The position numbers were made by a program, and so were the translations under genes. From Alphaproteobacteria bacterium (GTDB lineage: Bacteria; Pseudomonadota; Alphaproteobacteria; Acetobacterales; Acetobacteraceae), in the NCBI GenBank assembly GCA_013298245.1, contig JAAFHD010000123.1, positions 1-7,027 on the forward strand: a stretch of DNA of 7,027 nucleotides. Reading direction: 5' to 3'. Below, one piece after another: positions 5,301 through 7,027 of the stretch. The notes under the pieces were generated by a model. That model did not search any database, was not told the origin of the DNA, and saw only the letters and a list, made by a program, of their open reading frames with translations. Every line of letters starts with the position of its first letter. The first letter of the stretch is position 1.

Positions 5301-7027
5301 CTACAGCACCCAGTTCGCCGCTTCCTGCGCCAGGCGGGCCATGGCGGTGGTCTGGAATTCATCCGCCAGCACGAAGCCCGCGATGACATCCGCGCGCGAC
5401 GCGCCCGCGGCCAGCGCGGCATTCCAATGCGCAACGCCCGGCGCATCGCCCGTGCGGCCGAAGAAGCCCTCGTAGAGCATCTCCACGAACTGCGCGTTGG
5501 TCAGCTGGCCATGCATGGCGGCGAATTCCATGCTGTTCAGGAAGCCATTCGCCACGCCGCGCAAATCCATCGCATCGCGGGCCACGCCCTCATTCAGCGC
5601 GGCCTGCCACCAGTCGAAACCGGCGCGGTCCGGCCGGCGTTCCAGCAGCGCGCCATAGAAGGCGGCCGCGACGAAGGCCGCATCCGTCGCATCGCCAGCC
5701 GCGATCGTGCTGTCGGCGAAGCGCAGGCGCTCCACGCCATCCAACTGGTCGCGCCCATCGCGGCCCAGCACCAGCGTGCCGGCCTGGGTCTGGAACACAT
5801 GATGCAGCGCGCGGCTGCCCAGATAGGCGGCGGTGTCCACGCCATCGCCACCGCTGATCTGGTTCGCCCCGCGCCCGCCGTAGAAGATGTTGGCCTCGGC
5901 ATTGCCGATGAAGCGGTCATCGCCATCGCCGCCCCAGGCATCCTTGAACGGCAGGTCCGGCGCGTTGTTCAACACCCGCCCGGCGACCGTCTGGCTGGTC
6001 GCGTTGAAGTCCAGCCGCAGCGCGCCCGTCAGTGCCGCGCCATTGATCAGCGCAGGCGCGGCACTGGTCTGCGACAGGCCGCGCCCGCCCAGATCGGCCA
6101 ACCAGCCGATATCATCGGTCAGCCAGTGCATGGTCTCGGCGGGCTGGTCTTTGCCGTAGATGCGCAGCACGGCGCTGCTGATGTCGGTGCGGTCCAGCGT
6201 GTTGTTGAAGGTCAACTGCCAGGTGCCGGCCGTCTGCACGCCCCAGAAGGCCGGCGTCTGCCAGGTGTAGCCCTCGGCCGGCAGGGTCTGGCCCAGGACG
6301 GCGCGCGGCTTTTCCAGCAGGTCGAGTTTTTCGACAATGCCGTTGCCACTGGGTGCGCGCAGCTCCAGCGAGGTCGTGCCGAGGTTGAAGGCCGCGCCTT
6401 GCAGGCTGAGTTCCACCCGCTCCACGGCAAACTCGCCGCTGCTGCGGAAGGTCAGCGTATTGCCGAAGGCGCGCCCAGTGATGAGCTGCATGTCGAGGTT
6501 TTCCTCGGTGCGCGCGACCCAGCCGGTGGCGCGCATCGCCTCGGCCACGCGCACCGCGCCATGCGCGTCAGCGATGCCGAAGCCGAGGTCGGTCGTGTAG
6601 AGCCTGGCGCCGCCATTCCAGTCGCGCCCGCCCACCACCATGTCGCGCAGATTGGCGCCGGGTTCGGGCACGCGCGCCGTCGCGGCCAGGATGGCATGCA
6701 CGTCGCGATAACCCAGGCCCGGATTGGCCTGCAGCATCAGCGCGGCGATCCCGGCCACCTGCGGTGCGGCCGCCGATGTGCCGTTGAAGCCGTAATTGTA
6801 GTCGCCATCGGCATTGGTGTTGAAACCGGCGCTGCCGGTCAGGTCTGTGGTGAGAATACCGTTGCCGGGACGGTCGGTCGCCTGCGGGCGCGACGCGCCG
6901 CCATAGGCACCGACCAGGATATTGGCGCCCGTCGTCGAATAGGCCGACCCGGCGCCATTGCTGTCCGCCGCACCCACCGCGATGACGTAGCGACTGGCCG
7001 AGGCGCCATCCAACCCGCCATCCGCGC
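5301..7027 (-). CDS. Secreted subtilisin-family (S8) protease with P domain, RTX block and DUF4214 (N-terminus missing)
   Basis: The visible 574 residues are the C-terminal part of a longer protein entering from the right edge. The frame is open to the edge, so no start is assigned. Residues about 1-120 are the end of an S8 catalytic domain. The nucleophile lies in NGTSAAAPQVAG (Ser84, codon 6776-6774); the catalytic Asp and His are outside the window. Residues about 185-292 match the P/Homo B domain of kexin-like proteases (NTLTF...VELSLQG...GTWQLTFNNTLDRTDISSAVLRIYG). Then come a serralysin-like segment, an RTX block of about four nonapeptides (365-400), and two DUF4214 units (about 446-560). 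The end, ANWVL, is hydrophobic. This architecture is usual for proteins exported by type I secretion and folded by calcium outside the cell. No secretion genes are in the window. The gene leads a tight same-strand cluster. Confidence 0.93.
   Translation of the reverse strand, partial: ADGGLDGASASRYVIAVGAADSNGAGSAYSTTGANILVGAYGGASRPQATDRPGNGILTTDLTGSAGFNTNADGDYNYGFNGTSAAAPQVAGIAALMLQANPGLGYRDVHAILAATARVPEPGANLRDMVVGGRDWNGGARLYTTDLGFGIADAHGAVRVAEAMRATGWVARTEENLDMQLITGRAFGNTLTFRSSGEFAVERVELSLQGAAFNLGTTSLELRAPSGNGIVEKLDLLEKPRAVLGQTLPAEGYTWQTPAFWGVQTAGTWQLTFNNTLDRTDISSAVLRIYGKDQPAETMHWLTDDIGWLADLGGRGLSQTSAAPALINGAALTGALRLDFNATSQTVAGRVLNNAPDLPFKDAWGGDGDDRFIGNAEANIFYGGRGANQISGGDGVDTAAYLGSRALHHVFQTQAGTLVLGRDGRDQLDGVERLRFADSTIAAGDATDAAFVAAAFYGALLERRPDRAGFDWWQAALNEGVARDAMDLRGVANGFLNSMEFAAMHGQLTNAQFVEMLYEGFFGRTGDAPGVAHWNAALAAGASRADVIAGFVLADEFQTTAMARLAQEAANWVL
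5346..5690 (-). other. Tandem DUF4214 units at the C-terminus of the S8 protease
   Basis: Two similar segments of about 50-60 residues follow the RTX block. The first contains FVAAAFYGALLERRPDRAGF and then DWWQAALNEG. The second contains FVEMLYEGFFGRTGDAPGV and then AHWNAALAAG. Each ends with a F-x-x-S/A-x-E-F element (GFLNSMEF, GFVLADEF). This is the DUF4214 pattern that sits at the C-terminus of many secreted RTX-linked proteins and S-layer-associated proteins. The function of the unit is not established; a role in surface attachment or secretion is often assumed. Confidence 0.75.
5826..5933 (-). repeat. RTX-type calcium-binding nonapeptide block inside the S8 protease gene
   Basis: About four consecutive nonapeptides are recognisable: GGDGDDRFI, GNAEANIFY, GGRGANQIS, GGDGVDTAA. 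The first and last keep the GGxGxD form that binds calcium in beta-roll structures. The middle two are degenerate. The block is short compared with typical RTX proteins and is probably a folding and secretion module of the protease, not a toxin repeat domain. Confidence 0.75.

Noticed and set aside
3872..5386. Long plus-strand open frame of about 504 codons opposite the serine hydrolase
   Set aside because: It is a high-GC antisense shadow rich in His, Arg, Gly and Ala with no domain. The minus-strand hydrolase has all its catalytic motifs, a signal peptide and a good ribosome-binding site.

Overview
The window is GC-rich, gene-dense bacterial DNA with a strongly coding-biased minus strand. 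Six complete genes and two edge-truncated ones can be supported, plus one intrinsic terminator and two candidate control regions. An orphan Bug-type solute-binding protein, TAT-like or Sec leaders rich in Arg/Ala/Leu, and the high-GC codon use suggest an alphaproteobacterium of the Acetobacteraceae (Roseomonas-like) type. That assignment is inference from style; there is no rRNA or other marker gene here.

Left part (1-620): the start of a secreted-protein gene leaves the left edge on the minus strand. Its near-perfect Shine-Dalgarno sequence is one arm of a perfect 8-bp inverted repeat. Next comes a small glycine-zipper, probably lipidated, envelope protein (258-527, minus) followed by a clear rho-independent terminator (205-234).

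Middle part (621-3742): an MFS transporter gene (minus) is followed 57 bp downstream by a tripartite-tricarboxylate-type (Bug/TctC) binding protein gene. Both are transcribed away from a divergent AraC-type regulator with an N-terminal cupin domain (NimR-like). The layout is that of a substrate-responsive regulator controlling its neighbouring transporter. The 62-bp gap between the two start codons should hold both promoters and the operator.

Right part (3729-7027): three minus-strand genes form a tight cluster. The first is a large secreted subtilisin-family (S8) protease, truncated at the right edge, with a P/Homo B domain, a short RTX (calcium-binding nonapeptide) block and two DUF4214 units. 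It is followed after 49 bp by a secreted family-VIII-type esterase/beta-lactamase-fold serine hydrolase with SxxK and Y-S motifs. That gene overlaps by 4 nt (GTGA) an unrecognised 86-residue envelope protein with a leader and one membrane helix. The small gene in turn overlaps the end of the AraC regulator gene tail to tail by 14 bp, and no terminator is visible between the two.

I see no mobile element, CRISPR array, tRNA or rRNA. Nothing here is convincingly a new defence or mobile system. The least explained items are the Shine-Dalgarno hairpin at the left edge and the small coupled membrane protein.
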